DNA of 64,000 nt from contig CM059584.1 of NCBI GenBank assembly GCA_030407085.1, positions 60,217,501 through 60,281,500 of the forward strand, given 5' to 3'. This stretch comes from Trichopria drosophilae. Lineage: Eukaryota > Arthropoda > Insecta > Hymenoptera > Diapriidae. The first letter of the stretch is position 1, and every line of letters begins with the position of its first letter. The notes under the pieces were generated by a model. The model made no database searches and had not been told where the DNA came from. It saw nothing but the letters and a program-made list of their open reading frames with translations. This document shows, in pieces, positions 34,311-49,656 of this stretch. Position numbers and translations under genes: made by a program.

Positions 34311-34816
34311 TGGGTGTGAGTTTATGAGAGAGTGGATGCAGAATTGCGGTTCTTGGATCCGAGACGTCGCCAGGAGTCGAGCCTCTTCTTCGTCCCTCAC
34401 TACCGACGCCCTCGAGATGGCAGTTTGTAAGTACTTTGTGCTCTTCTCACGCGGGTGGATGAATTGCGTTCCGCCGCGTTTATGTTTATCAATGTGCGTT
34501 GTTTCGTCATTTTTACAACTGATCTAGTTTCTAAATATACGGTTTGCATAATTTCGGTACCTGCGTTGATGGTAAAGTACTGTATTTGAGTCATATCTAT
34601 TAAATACTTTCTGTTCTAATTATCGCGTTCAAATCACTTCTAGAAATTAAAATTTGTTCCTTCCCCGACCTCACGTCTCTCCGAGTTTGGGTTAGTCTAA
34701 AGCATTTGGGTTGTTTATCCGAGCTTCGGGATCACTGTGGGAGTCCGACATCGTTGATAATTTGGATCTTGGCAGTTGGGATCCAATACGTGACTTCGGG
34801 TAAATCACGCGTCACA
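33411..34816 (+). repeat. 3' LTR of the Ty3/gypsy-like element
   Basis: This starts TGTGATGTGG directly after the polypurine tract and ends ACGCGTCACA, so the ends form a TGTGA/TCACA inverted repeat as expected for an LTR. At 1406 bp it is long. A (GT)n microsatellite lies inside. The 5' LTR is absent from the window, so identity between LTRs, and hence insertion age, cannot be judged. Confidence 0.7.
34264..34310. repeat. (GT)n microsatellite within the LTR
   Basis: About 22 GT units with one interruption (GTGTTTGTGGGTG) at the 3' side. The long ORFs across it are artefacts of the repeat. Confidence 0.95.
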
Positions 34817-34989
34817 ATCTGTACGCTATGTAAGTAAGCTTCACCGAAAAGTTCAGTACTCTTAATTAAGCGTTGATTATACGTTTGCAGATAGTGAGTT
34901 AAAAGTTTTAAAATTTCTATACGTCATGTACCAAAACATTGATTAACCCTTTCGCTGTGGAAAATGCTAAACAAACAGATATATACCAG

Positions 34990-35350
34990 CGTTTTGTTTT
35001 ATTGGGTATTTTGAATCGCTGAATCAAAATTTGAGGTCAAATTCCGAAAATCATAAACGTCAAAACCAATATAGCCTCTCAAAATCGGACAATTTTTCAG
35101 CATTTTTCATTATATTAGTAATTATAAAAGAATGAATGAATAGAGAATAAAAAAACAGATAAACACCAGAGGTTTTCAGAATTTGAGGACGAATTTTTAA
35201 AACTTTAAACAGAAAATTCAATAGGGCGGCTTGAATTTAACAATAAATGTCGGCCATATTGCATCAGCCATTTTGAATGTTTGAAAACTGACTCCAAATT
35301 CATAATCAGCGTCTTCGAAAACATAAACTCTATATCTACACAAATTTCAA
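34990..35350 (+). repeat. Dispersed ~120-bp tandem repeat, block 3 (degenerate)
   Basis: CGCTGAATCAAAATTTGAGG, CGGCCATATTGCATCAGCCA and AAATTCATAATCAGCG are the same landmarks as blocks 1 and 2, here more diverged. A TTAACCCTTTCGC upstream at 34943 also recalls the 18.35-kb sequence. Confidence 0.6.
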
Positions 35351-35616
35351 ATTGGCCGCAAATATCGTAACATTTTGAGCCTACTATCTAGTTTTCGGTC
35401 TTATACATGAATATTAATATAAACCATTAAAATAGACGAACTTACAAACTAGCAAAATTAATTAATCCGACGTAAGAATACAGTTTGATCATTTCATCTG
35501 AAGTGATTAATTTCAAAATGCCATTGCGGATAATTCGATGTATATGATTGACATTTCTGGAAAACGGATCTTTAAAGTTATTAAATAAATCGATAATAAA
35601 TAAAAACAAATATCTG

Positions 35617-35692
35617 ATATGCGAGCAGAACGAAGTGCTTAAGACGTCAGCGTAGTAATCGGAAGACCTGGGTTCGATCCTCGGTCAGGGCA
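35617..35692 (+). repeat. tRNA-derived SINE head
   Basis: GTGCTTAAGACGTCAGCGTA followed by GGAAGACCTGGGTTCGATCC and TCGGTCAGGGC. The B box GGTTCGATCC (35671-35680) is perfect, and the upstream stretch is A-box-like. I see no complete acceptor stem, so a SINE head is more likely than a functional tRNA. Confidence 0.5.
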
Positions 35693-35859
35693 AATTATTT
35701 TCAGGTTCGTAGATTTATTTGGAGATCGAAATTGTAAAACTATAATCCGTAATAACATATCTAACATTTACATAAATATTAATAAAAAAACAAATTAAAT
35801 ATTTATAATAATTCGTTCTATTTTTAAGCTTAACGAACGGGTGAATACAACGCTCTGAG
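35693..35859. other. AT-rich sequence after the SINE head
   Basis: Presumed SINE body or flanking DNA. No boundary or target duplication was found. Confidence 0.3.
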
Positions 35860-36178
35860 AACACTCTATCAACGTTTTGTGGACGTTTGTAAAAATGTGT
35901 CTGGACGTTTTATGGACTCTCGATAAACTCCCGATTTGTCCTAAATTTAACTTTGTATGGTGCAAAAACTATACAATGGTGCAAAAGACCGGTTGCTAGT
36001 GCATTTTACAAAATTCTTTCTACAATTGCACATTGTTGTCCTGCAACCACTCGTACTGCTGCAAAAAATTTTGTTTAAAGATTTAGTCCGGTATCAAGTG
36101 CTCGTCGGTGTAAATGGCTGCGTTACGATTATCGGTGAAGATGTTAATAAAATCATGAATCAGTATTCTGAAAGGTAG
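35860..36178 (+). other. Unidentified open frame (73 codons at 35957-36178)
   Basis: The frame ends VRYQVLVGVNGCVTIIGEDV and then NKIMNQYSER, which is protein-like. The 'VLVG.NG' core faintly recalls KH-domain ends of exosome cap proteins (Rrp4/Rrp40), but I do not trust this. No splice sites decide the start. Confidence 0.2.
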
Positions 36179-37199
36179 GCGCTGTAGGTCAAAGACTACG
36201 CCCTCCACAATTTTTCAAAGAAAAAAAGCTATTTCGGTTTCTAATGGAGCAAACATTTTTTGTTTGTTTAATACGAGACAAACTGTAAGAAATAGATGTT
36301 CGTCACACTCATTGTCTCAAAATTGAAACTGAAATGAATCACTGTTAAAAAAATTCTATTTTTTAAAATTTTTTGCAACCTTAAAATTTCAATAATCGTA
36401 CTCAGAATGATAAATTGATTTTTAAGATGAAATAAATGAACCGTCAAAAAGTGGGATATGGGCAATTTCATCGTATTATTAACGTCTTACTGTCGTTAAC
36501 GTATAACTGTCTTCACGTGTCAAAAAAATATGATTTCTCGTCATATTTTGTCCCTTTGTAAGTACGTATGAAGATATTGGCTTTTTGTACCCTTCTTATT
36601 GTTATAAAAAATTAAGGAACTAAAACAGAGAAAATTACGATTTTTGTTTGTAATTTCAAATTTTATATTTGCGCGGTTTAAAAAAATGTAAAAAATTGAA
36701 TTGGAACATCTATTTCTTATATTAATATAGATGTGTCAGAAGGGCCGATGATGTGCCATGCACCCCTGCAAAATGGGAAGCAAATAGAAACGTGTGACTA
36801 AATTTTACGAAATATTAATTTTGGAAATGTTAATGCATTTACGTACGCGCCGTACAATTGGTCGGCAAAAATATATTTGGAGATTGTAGTAAATGCAAAA
36901 ATGAAGACTTTAAGACGTCATTCAATAGTGTGCAAATCTTAACCCTGTCATTAAGCATTATAAAGCTTCTTTTTAAGTGCGTCACTGAGTTCAAAAATTC
37001 GCATATTGTTTTAACACAAATTCCTATCATCTAATTTGTAGTTTTTATTAATAGTCATTCATTTTTCAAGTTATAACTTATCACATAATCTAATAGGCAA
37101 CCATTTTTAGCTCCAATTTCGCAAGCTATCATGTTAGATATGCGTACTTACAATAGTACTACGTATCAAAGACGTATCAAGTAGAGAAACAACCATCGA
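36179..37199. other. AT-rich spacer, no gene seen
   Basis: No coding signal or structured repeat was recognised. Confidence 0.45.
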
Positions 37200-37600
37200 A
37201 AAAATCTAAAAAAATTCATAAATATATTTTGAGGTTGCTGAATCCGAATCTGGCTTTTAATTATATTTTGGAATTATCCTAGAGGTCATTGAAGGTCATT
37301 TTATAGGATTTTCGGATAAAAATGATAGGTACAATTCGAAAAAATTCATATGTATATTTTCGAGGTCAGTTAATCGAAATCTGAAGTCAGTTATCCTCAA
37401 CAAGGTCAGGTTAAAGGTCATTAGAAGGTCAAGTGGTGAAAAACCCACCGGAAATATCTAAAAAAATTCATGCATATGTTTTTGAGTTCGCGGAATTCGA
37501 ATCTTGCGTTAATTACACTTTCGATATATCTTTGAGGTTATTCAAGGACGCTTGTAATGCTTTTTTGGGATAAAAATGTAGTATGATTAAAAAAAATTTG
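37200..37600 (+). repeat. Degenerate tandem repeat, ~130-bp unit, related to the dispersed family
   Basis: AAAAAATTCATANNTATATTTT followed by GAGGTTGCTGAATCCGAATC (or variants) recurs at about 37209, 37339 and 37461. A GAGGTCATTGAAGGTC motif lies between them. The 'gctgaatccgaatctg' core links it to the 12.7-, 18.5- and 35-kb blocks. Confidence 0.6.
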
Positions 37601-38279
37601 AAACATGTGTATTTTTATGCATTTGTTTATAGTTATCTTTTAATTTGACAATCAAATGGAATCTGATTCAATGGAGGTTAACTGATTTAGTGACATCAAA
37701 AACATACATGGATTCTTTCCGATTTTTCTGATAATTTTTTTTCATCTGACCTTCGCATGATATAGAACCTTATTGGGGTTAACTGCCCTTACATTCCGTT
37801 TTTCTGACTTCGTAAACGTACATAGTAATTTTTTGCAGTTTTTCTAATCATACCTAATATTTTTATCCCATAAAGAAAAGTTTTATGTTTCTATCCGGGA
37901 ACAAAGATAATGCAATGCACTCTGAAAATTCTGGAAACATTACCAAAATGAAACGAGGTTCCAATTAAATAAAAAGTAATCTTCAAGGTAATTGTCAAGG
38001 TCAAATTCAATGGTACCATTAAATAGCCAGGGAAAAATCCTCAAACTTTTGTCTGAAACATTTCCTCCTCGCACCCGTACTAACAACTCGGTGTCAGTGG
38101 CTTCAACAACAGCAGCCACTGACGTAACAAACACTCAAAATCTTACGCCTTACGCCGTGAGGGAAGAAGAATGTCCTCTAACAAGCGCGCCGGTGACTGA
38201 AAATGCTCAACTTAACCACGATTTTCACGAAGAGTGCTCTAAATTCAGAAATATTTTTTCATGAGTTTGTACCCCACGA
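37601..38279. other. AT-rich spacer and probable upstream part of a LINE ORF1
   Basis: From 37992 a 90-codon frame encodes a Ser/Thr-rich peptide (PPRTRTNNSVSVASTTAATD) directly upstream of the ORF1 C-terminal domain described next. It may be the ORF1 linker. The rest is AT-rich with nothing recognised. Confidence 0.35.
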
Positions 38280-39410
38280 GCACTATAAATTGTTTAATAG
38301 AACCCGTGAATTTGCTAAACTTAAGAGAATGAAAATCTTCTGTAGCGGTCCACAATATGTCTTCAAGACTCTAGTGATACTCGCCACGTCATTAATTCCG
38401 TAGAAGATTTTGAAGAATTAATGAAAAAAAGTTTTTGACCATCATTTTCACAAAAGGATTCTTCGAACTAATCACCAGTAGATTGTTAATAATGTTGCGT
38501 CATCAAAATCATCTGTAGGTACTGACATAATTGGAGAATTTACTGGATATTATGAGAATGCTCGAGGTATTCGGACAAAATTGGCTGATATTAGAAATCA
38601 CATCGAGTGCATTAATAATCAACCAGATACTATTTTCTTGACGGAGACTTGGTTGCATGAGGACATCTTTGAAATTACAAATTGAATGTTCTCATCAACG
38701 TGGAGGCGGAGTTCTGATTGCCGCAAAATCCAACATTTTATATATCGTCGTTACCATTTTTGTATTCGGAACATTTAATTCTTTTAATTAATTCATATTC
38801 GTCGAAACAATTATGGTCCGTGTCATATTTTTCTCCGTTGTTATTTATTTTGGTTATTATTCTGCATCGGCTGACAATTTTAATTATTTTCCGAATTAAT
38901 TGAAAATATCGCGTTTAAATTTAACGGTATTCCGTATATAATTTGAGGTGACTTTTATTTAGCGAATATTGCGTGGGGACAGTCAGGGTTTAAAACCGTA
39001 GGATATGTTCCACCGCCAAATTAAATAAGCGGCGACTGTTAATATAAGCTATGACATCCTTTCTTATTTGGAGTTGACTCAGCATTTCCCTGTATATCCA
39101 AGTAAATGTTTTACGCTAGACCTCGTGTTTTCATCTCTTACTGATATCATTACAGCCCAAATGTTCTACTTCCAACAGATGCGCATCACATTTATGCTTA
39201 TTTTGAGTTTTACATTTGTCAATTTTCAGTCTTCAGTATTCAATTTCACGTCACTGAATTATAATAAATCTAACTTGGCTGAGATTATCAGGAACTTGCT
39301 GCTGCTAACTGGAGTGATGTTATGGATGAAACTCACATTGAATTATCATTATCGAATTTTTAAAATGTTAAAAAATTTCGAATTTTTAAATTGCAAGTTA
39401 TACTAATACT
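38280..39410 (+). pseudogene. Jockey/CR1-like LINE relic (ORF1 C-terminus and endonuclease)
   Basis: At about 38292-38430, pieces reading RTREFAKLKRMKIF and LQDSSDTRHVINSVEDFEEL match the FP-type C-terminal domain found in ORF1 of many insect LINEs. An apurinic endonuclease then starts at about 38515: YYENARGIRTKLADIRNHI, DTIFLTETWLHED, RGGGVLIAAKS, DFYLANIAWGQSGFK (about 38948) and FTLDLVFSS (about 39115). The alignment fades in the linker near 39410, before any RT. Multiple stops and shifts make it dead. It is the same element type as the LINE at 58500-61010. Confidence 0.65.
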
Positions 39411-39438
39411 AAATAAAATTCTTTTTCTATTATTATAT

Positions 39439-40643
39439 TGTAATGGATTATTAAATCTAATGCGGTAAATTTATCGTGCGATGATAAATGGACTCTGTCG
39501 ATAACGAATATGTAATGTGTATCGTCGGTAATCAAGCGAAATTGCGTTATTTTGTAAATAAAGAGAGAGATTTAGGTAGGGCGAATGAGACGAGAGAGGA
39601 GACGTTGAGGTAAGAACGAAGGAGGGAGCTCATTTTTGGTCCACCAATCAGAAGGCGTTGCCGCGAGGAAGACGAAGACGCGAAGAGGGACGCCACTCTG
39701 AAAAAGAACACGATTCGGTTCACACCAAAATTGTTCCTTTTTCAATAATTTAACAAAAATTAATCCGAATTACACGTGTAAAGTATTTTGACTATATCGC
39801 ATCCTCGCGATACATAATTGCTCATTATTATTGTAACAAAAACAAAATAGAACGTTTCGGGATAATTAAGTTTATTGGACGAACGTGTTTGTCACCGCGA
39901 AGAATCTAAAGTGCACGGAGAGATGTCTTTAATTTCCTCGACATCAAGATGGTCATCTTTGTTCAATTGTGGGATTCCTCTCCACATAATTCAAGTAATT
40001 ATGTAAGCTGTCGAGATTTGGAAGAAAAAACCCCAATATTTAATCCGAGGAGGTTCTCATGGTGCGCATATTTCGCGACGAAGCTGTTTCAATCACAAAA
40101 AGGCGATTCATTCACGTGTGGCAAAAACGTGACCGATTTTCCCAAGACTTCTCCGCCATTTTATCAAGCCGTTCAACGATTATGACTGTTTCTACCGGAG
40201 TAGAGAAGATGCAAGATATATGAAGCACCTGGCCAGGTTTTCTCTTAAAATTTAATTGATTATTTTTATTAGTTTGAACAATATGATCTCTCTCTCTCTC
40301 TCGTTCGATTTGCGTCGTTAAATTTTTCTTTGAATGTAATAATTGAATTATAACTCAGTTTGTCGTCTTTGAAAGAATCGCTCTTCAATTTGATAGTTTT
40401 AATTTACTTTTGATTTATAGAAATCAGATTTCGTAATTATAAGATACGCAAGAGATGTACGGCGATTGGTTATTGTTTTATGTTAAGAAAATGACTGAAA
40501 GTAATTTGAAATCAAGAATAAATTAATCTCATTTCGAAATTCATGACCTAACAATTTAATAAAATATCGTGTTCTTCTTTTATTTCATGAAACCAATTCA
40601 CGACAATATGTTGTTATTTCACTGCGGTTCTAGTCTCGTTACA
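39439..40643 (+). repeat. 5' LTR of the A-rich Ty3/gypsy element
   Basis: This starts TGTAATGGATTA and ends TCTCGTTACA, giving TGTAA/TTACA ends, and is 1205 bp long. It is followed at 40645 by TGGCGCACAACGTGGCA, a primer-binding-site region very like the TGGCGCC(C)AACGTGGG seen downstream of many gypsy 5' LTRs. No 3' LTR was found in the window. Confidence 0.72.
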
Positions 40644-43774
<3,131 letters not shown>

Positions 43775-43825
43775 CGCGGACCAAGGAACTAGCTATGGGA
43801 AGGAACCCCGATTAATAAACCAAAG

Positions 43826-45115
43826 ATGGCAGAACAGCGGCAGAAAGAAGTTTACGGTGCAGGGGTCAGATCCCCAGTACCGGCGTCGGGTAACAGTGCG
43901 CAAGCGGGATCTTCGACGTCGTTATCAGGCAACCGCAGTGGTGCAGGGGTTGGTCACTCGACAGTATGGTGGTTGAAACCGGATTGGGCTGCCTGGCGGC
44001 CTTCTTCCAGAAGGTTTCCAGCAGCATAGCGGTGGACCCACCAGCAGTGGAGGACCCAGAAGCGGCAAAATTCCAGGTCCTAGAGGAGAGAATTAAGGGC
44101 CATGTGAACTTCATTCATGAAAAAAAGAATCTCCACAAGGAGCTTAAGGATATGGCGAGAGCTACGTTAAAGACAACAAGGGATTATGCCAAGATGAGGC
44201 ATAACCCATGGCCTTCGAAAACGGCATGCGATTGCAAAGATGGGGCGCGTCAGACCTCGCCTCTCTTTCGCGGGCCCCGTAAAGAGCATACGGGGAGAAG
44301 AGAGCCATCGCCGATTACAACGAAGGTGAAGGAAAAGGTGAGAAAGGGGGCAGAGGACAAAGACCTTTCCTCCTCACCAGTGAAAAATCACTGGCAGCAA
44401 CCCCGAACGCACGACAAGGGATGGGCAACGGTGGTGAAAAGAGGAAGGGAAGATGGGAACAAAGCAACAAAACAGAATGTCGGCGTGCCAATCAAGAACA
44501 CAAGACTGGGCCTAGACAACACCGTCCTGATGCGATCAAGATTAAAGCGCCAGGAGGAGTCTCGTACGTCAACATCTTACGAAAGGTGAAAACTGCACCC
44601 GGACTCAAGAAATTGAGCGAAAGGGTAACGAGGATTCGATGAACGAAGGCAGGAGATCTCCTCCTGGAACTCGGTAAGGACGGAGTACCAACGGAGGAGC
44701 TCCGATCCGAGGCCGCGTCTCTCCTAAACGGGTCAGCTCTCATCCAGATGCTGACATAAAAAGAAGGCATAAAGATCATGGACCTGGACGAGGCCACAAC
44801 CACGGACGATCAAACTTAGGGGCGCGTACTGCGGCACACAAGCATCCATAGTCAGACTCCCCGCCTCAGTAGCAGAGAAGCTACTGGAGACGAGACGGCT
44901 GAGAGTTAGTTGGGTGAACTGCCGAGTACGGCTCCTAGAAATACCTCTTCGGTGCAACAGATGCCATGAGATCGGGCATATGGCAACGAACTGCAAGAGC
45001 TCAGACGACCGGTCAGCTCAGTGCTTCCGATGCGGTAAAGAGGGCCACAAAATAGTGGACTGTGCGGCTAAACATCAGCCTGCACAAGAGGACGAAGTAC
45101 CGAACAACAATGGCT
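43826..45115 (+). pseudogene. R1-clade LINE ORF1 (gag-like, CCHC knuckles), several frameshifts
   Basis: ORF1 proteins of this clade bind the element RNA. The N-terminus starts MAEQRQKEVYGAGVRSPVP, and a shift near 43970 moves into a frame with a helical segment (VLEERIKGHVNFIHEKKNLH) and a basic, Lys/Arg-rich middle. Further pieces lie at 44640-44820 (LLLELGKDGVPTEELRSEAA) with stops at 44757 and 44818. Two CCHC zinc knuckles end the ORF, CNRCHEIGHMATNC and CFRCGKEGHKIVDC (44955-45065), each with the spacing C-x2-C-x4-H-x4-C. The stop at 45114-45116 is followed closely by ORF2. Frames must be joined three times, so ORF1 is defective, though the knuckles are intact. Confidence 0.75.
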
Positions 45116-45116
45116 A

Positions 45117-48100
45117 AGATACTCTAGCTTAACCTCAACCACTGTGCCGTGGTCCAGGATCTGCTGTTCCAGCTGGTCAGAGAGGAAAGGCCCATATTGC
45201 CATCATTAGTGAGCAGTACAGAGATCTCGAGGATTCAAAGTGGGCAAGGGACACTACCAGCAAGGCGGCCATCTGGGTCTGTGGAAATTTTCACATATCC
45301 AACAGGATGGCCACCCCCTTACCGAAATTCACATGGGTGGAGGTGGCTGGTATAAGATTATACAGCTGCTACCTTCCACCCAGCTACACCTACGAAGAAT
45401 TTCTAGGGTCCCTGGACGACATTGTTGAAAGTGCTAAGTCCTCCCGACTACCAGTAGTAATCGGGGGAGATTTTAACGCTTGGTCAATAGAGTGGGGGAG
45501 CGCGAAGACTAACCAACGCGGCCGCGCCCTACTCGAGGCCTTTGCCACGCTGGAGCTCGAGATCGCTAACGTCGGAGCCAAGCCAACCTACACCAAAGGC
45601 GATAAGGCATCCGTGGTTGATATTACCTTCATCGACCCTAAATTGATGAGGGAGGGTCACGAATGGAAAGTTAGCGACCGATATACGGGCAGCGACCATC
45701 ATGCTGTGGTGTTTCAACTCCAGCTAACCAAAAGGCCAGCGCGGAACAGCAGAGAAGGGGAAAAAGAGAGATGGGCACCGTCTACATTAGATCCTGAGAT
45801 GTTTATCTGCTCACTCGAGAATACAGTGTTGGAGGGAACATCGGAAGAAAGGGCTCAAAGCCTCTCTCAGGCCATATCATCAGCTTGCGATGTCTCAATG
45901 GCCGCAAAATCAAATCCTCGCGGCAGACCGCCAGTATACTGGTGGAACGAGGACATCGCAACTATCCGGCGAGAGTGCCTTAGAGCCAGGAGACTGCACC
46001 AGAGAGCTCTTCATAAACCGCAGTACCAACAACTAACGGCGGCCTACGAAGAAAAGAGGAAGAAGCTTAAAGCTGCCATTAAGATCGCGAAAAAAAAGTG
46101 CTGGCAGGAATTCTGCGAGGAGGTAGACCGGGACCCTTGGGGCCGTCCGTATAAAACGGTCATGAGGAAAATCAAGCCCGAGGGAATGAATGCTCCATCT
46201 TGCCCACACTTCCTCCACAGAGTAATCCACCATCTGTTCCCAGAACAACAGGAACGATCCACTGGTACTGGTCTGCTGGCAGAACCTGGTGCAGTCGAGC
46301 CACCAGCCGTCACTGAAACCGAATTGAGGATGGCTGCTAAGAGGCTATCTGCACGCAAAGCTCCGGGAATAGATGGAATCCCGGGTCTGGCGGTTAAGAG
46401 CGCAGCGCTGGATGTCCCAGGTATCTTCCTGGAAACATCTACCGCATGTCTAAAAGATGGATGCTTCCCGGTGCAATGGAAGCAACAAAGGTTGGTACTG
46501 CTGTACAAGGGTTCTAAACCCTTGGACGAACCATCTGCACACCGACCACTTTGTATGCTGGACATTCTCGGGAAGCTGTACGAACGGATAATATGTGCCA
46601 GGCTCGAAGCAGCCATCGATAAAGTTGGAGGTCTTTCCGACAATCAGTTCGGCTTCAGGAAGGGTCGCTCAACCATTGATGCAGTCGACCGGGTGAAGAC
46701 GTTGGCCGCTAACGCCATCAGTGGCAGTCGGAATACCAAGCGAATGTGTGCCATCATCACGCTTGATATCAAGAACGCCTTTAACTCGGCCCGATGGGAT
46801 TGCATCATGCTAGCCTTAGAAGAACTCAAGGTACCAATTTACCTTAGAAGGGTCATCTCTAGCTACCTGTCAGCCCGGACCCTGTTTTATGACACCGATG
46901 ACGGCAGGCGCTCCCACAACATCAGAGGAGGCGTGCCGCAGGGTTCGGTCCTAGGTCCCTTGCTCTGGAACGTCATGTATGACGGATTGCTCAAACAATC
47001 ACTTCCAGAAGGGGTGACTATGGTAGCCTATGCCGACGACGTTGCACTTATTGTCGTCACAAAAACCATAGAGGAGTTCCAATACCTCGGAGATGACGCT
47101 ATTGAGGTGGTAGCTAGCTGGTTGAGAAACCACGGACTCTGCCTGTCGGCTGAGAAAACGGAGGCGGTGCTCATCTCTCGTACTAAGAAGAGAATGTACG
47201 CTACCTTCACGGTCGAGGATAAGGGGATCAGAACGAAAGACACCATTAAATACCTTGGTGTTATGCTCGACGCGCGATTGTCGTTCAAAGACCATCTGCA
47301 GTATGCAGGCACAAAAGCGCTAAAAGTGGCTCGCGTGCTGGGGTATATTATGCCCAATATAGGGGGACCAAAACAATACCGTCGATTCCTCCTTGCTTCA
47401 GTGGTGAGCTCTGTAATTCTTTACGGAGCCCCCGTCTGGGCGAACGCCATTGCAAGCAAGAAAAGCTATGGAGCTTGCCGACCTTGCCGACGGGCCTGCA
47501 GGACAGTAGCGCTAAGAGTGGCCCGAGCGTATCGTACCGTGTCCGACATTGCCCTCTCAGTAATCTCGGGATTCCCCCCCTTAGATCTAATGGCAGCTGA
47601 GAGGGCTGAAAAGTACCGTGAAGTTAGGAGTGTAGGCCAAGAATTGGCAAATGTCTCGGGAGGCCAAAGCAAATGGTCCGAAAGACTACTTGCCGAGTGG
47701 CAGCAACGATGGGACTCAGCAGCCAAAGGGCGCTGGACCCACCGTCTCATCCCGAATGTGGCGAAGTGGACAGGCAGAGACCACGGATTCGTCACATTCC
47801 ATCTGACCCAGGTACTTACTGGGCACGGCTGTTTCCGCAGCTACCTCCATCGAATCCGCGTGTACGAAAACGTGGAGTGCCCGGTGTACCCTGGCGTGGA
47901 CGAGGATGTGGAACACGCCATCTTCCACTGTCCACGGTTCGCAGAGGAGCGGAAACCGCTGCACAAATTTGGAGAAAACCAAATAACACCCGAGCGATTG
48001 GGTAGGGTCCTGCTCCTCTCACAGGAAGGATGGGACGCAGTGGTCCAACTCGCCACGTCTATCGTGGAGCAGCTGAGTGCTATCCGCAAAAACGAGGAGG

Positions 48101-48141
48101 GACGGATAGAAATACCATCAGCTATCCGTCATGCGCCATGA
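45117..48141 (+). CDS. R1-clade LINE ORF2: AP-type endonuclease and reverse transcriptase
   Basis: A 944-codon open frame runs from the ATG at 45307 to 48141. The true N-terminus lies upstream: LNLNHCAVVQDLLFQLVREE at about 45130 with a TAG just before it, then a frame change near 45195 to AHIAIISEQYRDLE in the main frame. Endonuclease motifs include VVIGGDFNAWSIEWGS (about residue 53) and SDHHAVV (about 129). RT follows: ITLDIKNAFNSARWD, GGVPQGSVLGPLLWN and VAYADDVALIV (about residue 575), then the thumb TIKYLGVMLDARLSFKDH. The C-terminal zinc motif reads CPVYPGVDEDVEHAIFHC; the second Cys of the usual CxxC is Tyr here (about residue 861). Otherwise the long open frame suggests recent insertion. 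It would nick target DNA and copy the element RNA by target-primed reverse transcription. Confidence 0.88.
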
Positions 48142-48329
48142 TATCGGTGAAGAGCCTCTCGGGGCTTAGGCTGCCTTCCTGGAAGTAATGCCTTAAGGCG
48201 GTTCCCGGGAATGGACAAAACAGCCTTATGCGGTGGTGGTTTTAGCGGATGAGAGCTCCGCACTTCTGCTGGCACCGGCCGGCAGAGAAGGCTGGTAGAG
48301 CTTTCCATCGTCGCGTCGGGAAAAAAAAA

Positions 48330-48330
<1 letters not shown>

Positions 48331-48360
<30 letters not shown>

Positions 48361-48452
48361 CACACACACGCGCACACGCACACGCACACGCACACGCCCA
48401 CGCACACGCACACGCACCCACGCACGCACGCACGCACAAGCACACGCGCGCG
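48331..48452. repeat. (CA)n microsatellite, ~122 bp
   Basis: CA repeats with CACG/CGCA variants begin right after the ten-A tail of the upstream LINE and end where the second LINE copy starts (CAACCAACAATGGC). Confidence 0.95.
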
Positions 48453-49656
48453 CAACCAACAATGGCTAAGGTAACCCATATAAATCACAACCATTAGAAT
48501 TAGAAGGCTGATATCGCCGTCCTCAGCGAGGCTTACCGGGACCTTAGTGAACCGAGCTGTGTAAGCGATTCCACCAGTAAGGCGGCCATCTGGGTGTGTG
48601 GGAATCGTCACATATCCAACAAGATGGCCGACCCTCTGCCCAGCTTCACATGGGTGGAGGTGGCTGGTATAAGACTAAACAGTTGCTACCTCCCTCTCAG
48701 CCTTACCATCGACGAGTTCGAAGGATTCCTGGAGACATCGAGTGGGGCAGCGCGAAGACCAATCATAGCGGATGTCCTCTCATTGAGGTCTTCTCACTAC
48801 TGGAGTTTGAGATCGCAAACACCGGGGGAAGGCGGACCTACTCCGAGGACGGCAAGTCCTTCATAGTCGACCTGACCTTCGTCAACTCAAAATTGATGGG
48901 GAAATAGTTGGACTGGAAAGTCAGCGATCGATACACGGACAATGACCATCAAGCCATGGTGTGCCAGCTACAACTGACCGGTAGAGCAGCAGGAGGTATT
49001 AAAAATTGGTTGAAAGAGAGATGGGCACCGGCCACTTTCGATTGAGAGATGTTCCTCTTCACCTTGGAACAGACGGAGGTGGCGATACCAGCAGAGGAGA
49101 GGGCCCGATATCTCTCTCGAGCTACAAGAGCGGCCTTTGATGCTTCTATGGCCGTGAAGTCAAGTCCTCCCGGCCGACAACCAGTTTACTGGTGGAATGA
49201 GGACATCGCAGCTATCTGCGGAGAGTGCCTTCGGGCTCGAAGGCTGCACCAGAGTGCATTTCATAAGCTTCGGTATTGCCAACTGGCCGCTGATTATGAA
49301 ATTAAGAGAAAGAGATGCACATCGACATTCAGTGCTTGTCTTATGGAATGATGCTTCCCGGCCCAGTGGAAAGAACAGAGACTGGTGCTCCTATCCAAGG
49401 GAAACAAACCCCCGGACGACCATCCTCGTTCCGACCTCTCGGCATGCTTGACATCCCAGGGAAGCTATATGAGAGGGTTATTTGTGCCAAAGCAGAAGCA
49501 GCAACCGAAAATGCCGGAGGTCTTTTGAAAGAAGAGACGACATCGGCCGTACTTAAGGAGCCGAGACATCGGCGCAAGGCCGTCTGAGGCATAGTCTGCC
49601 CCCCTCAAAGTAATGTCTTACGGCGGCTGTCGAGTTGGTGGGGGGGGGGGGGGGGG
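48453..49656 (+). pseudogene. R1-clade LINE, copy 2 (internally deleted)
   Basis: This begins near the start of ORF2 and follows copy 1 through the endonuclease: SFTWVEVAGIRLNSCYLP (48640) and QPVYWWNEDIAAICGECLRA (about 49180). It then jumps at about 49330 to the early RT (PGRPSSFRPLGMLDIPGKLY, about 49410-49465) and again at about 49530 to the extreme 3' end. A stop in place of the endonuclease codon after LMGK (48905) and several shifts confirm decay. It ends in a 17-base G run at 49640-49656. It follows the (CA)n array in the same orientation as copy 1. Confidence 0.8.

Larger units (their letters stand above)
43773..48330 (+). mobile_element. Near-full-length R1-clade non-LTR retrotransposon between two (AC)n arrays
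   Basis: It comprises a short leader (43773-43825), ORF1 (gag-like) to about 45115, ORF2 to 48141, a 3' UTR and a ten-base poly(A) at 48321-48330. It is preceded by (AC)n at 43560-43772 and followed directly by (CA)n at 48331-48452. From family knowledge, some R1-clade lineages (named Waldo and Mino) insert into ACAY or AC simple repeats, so this looks like a target-specific insertion into an AC microsatellite. GC content is well above the flanks. Confidence 0.82.

Noticed and set aside
35957..36178. Assignment to an exosome Rrp4/Rrp40-type protein
   Set aside because: Only a few residues around VLVGVNG suggested it; the key KH-domain pattern is not convincing.
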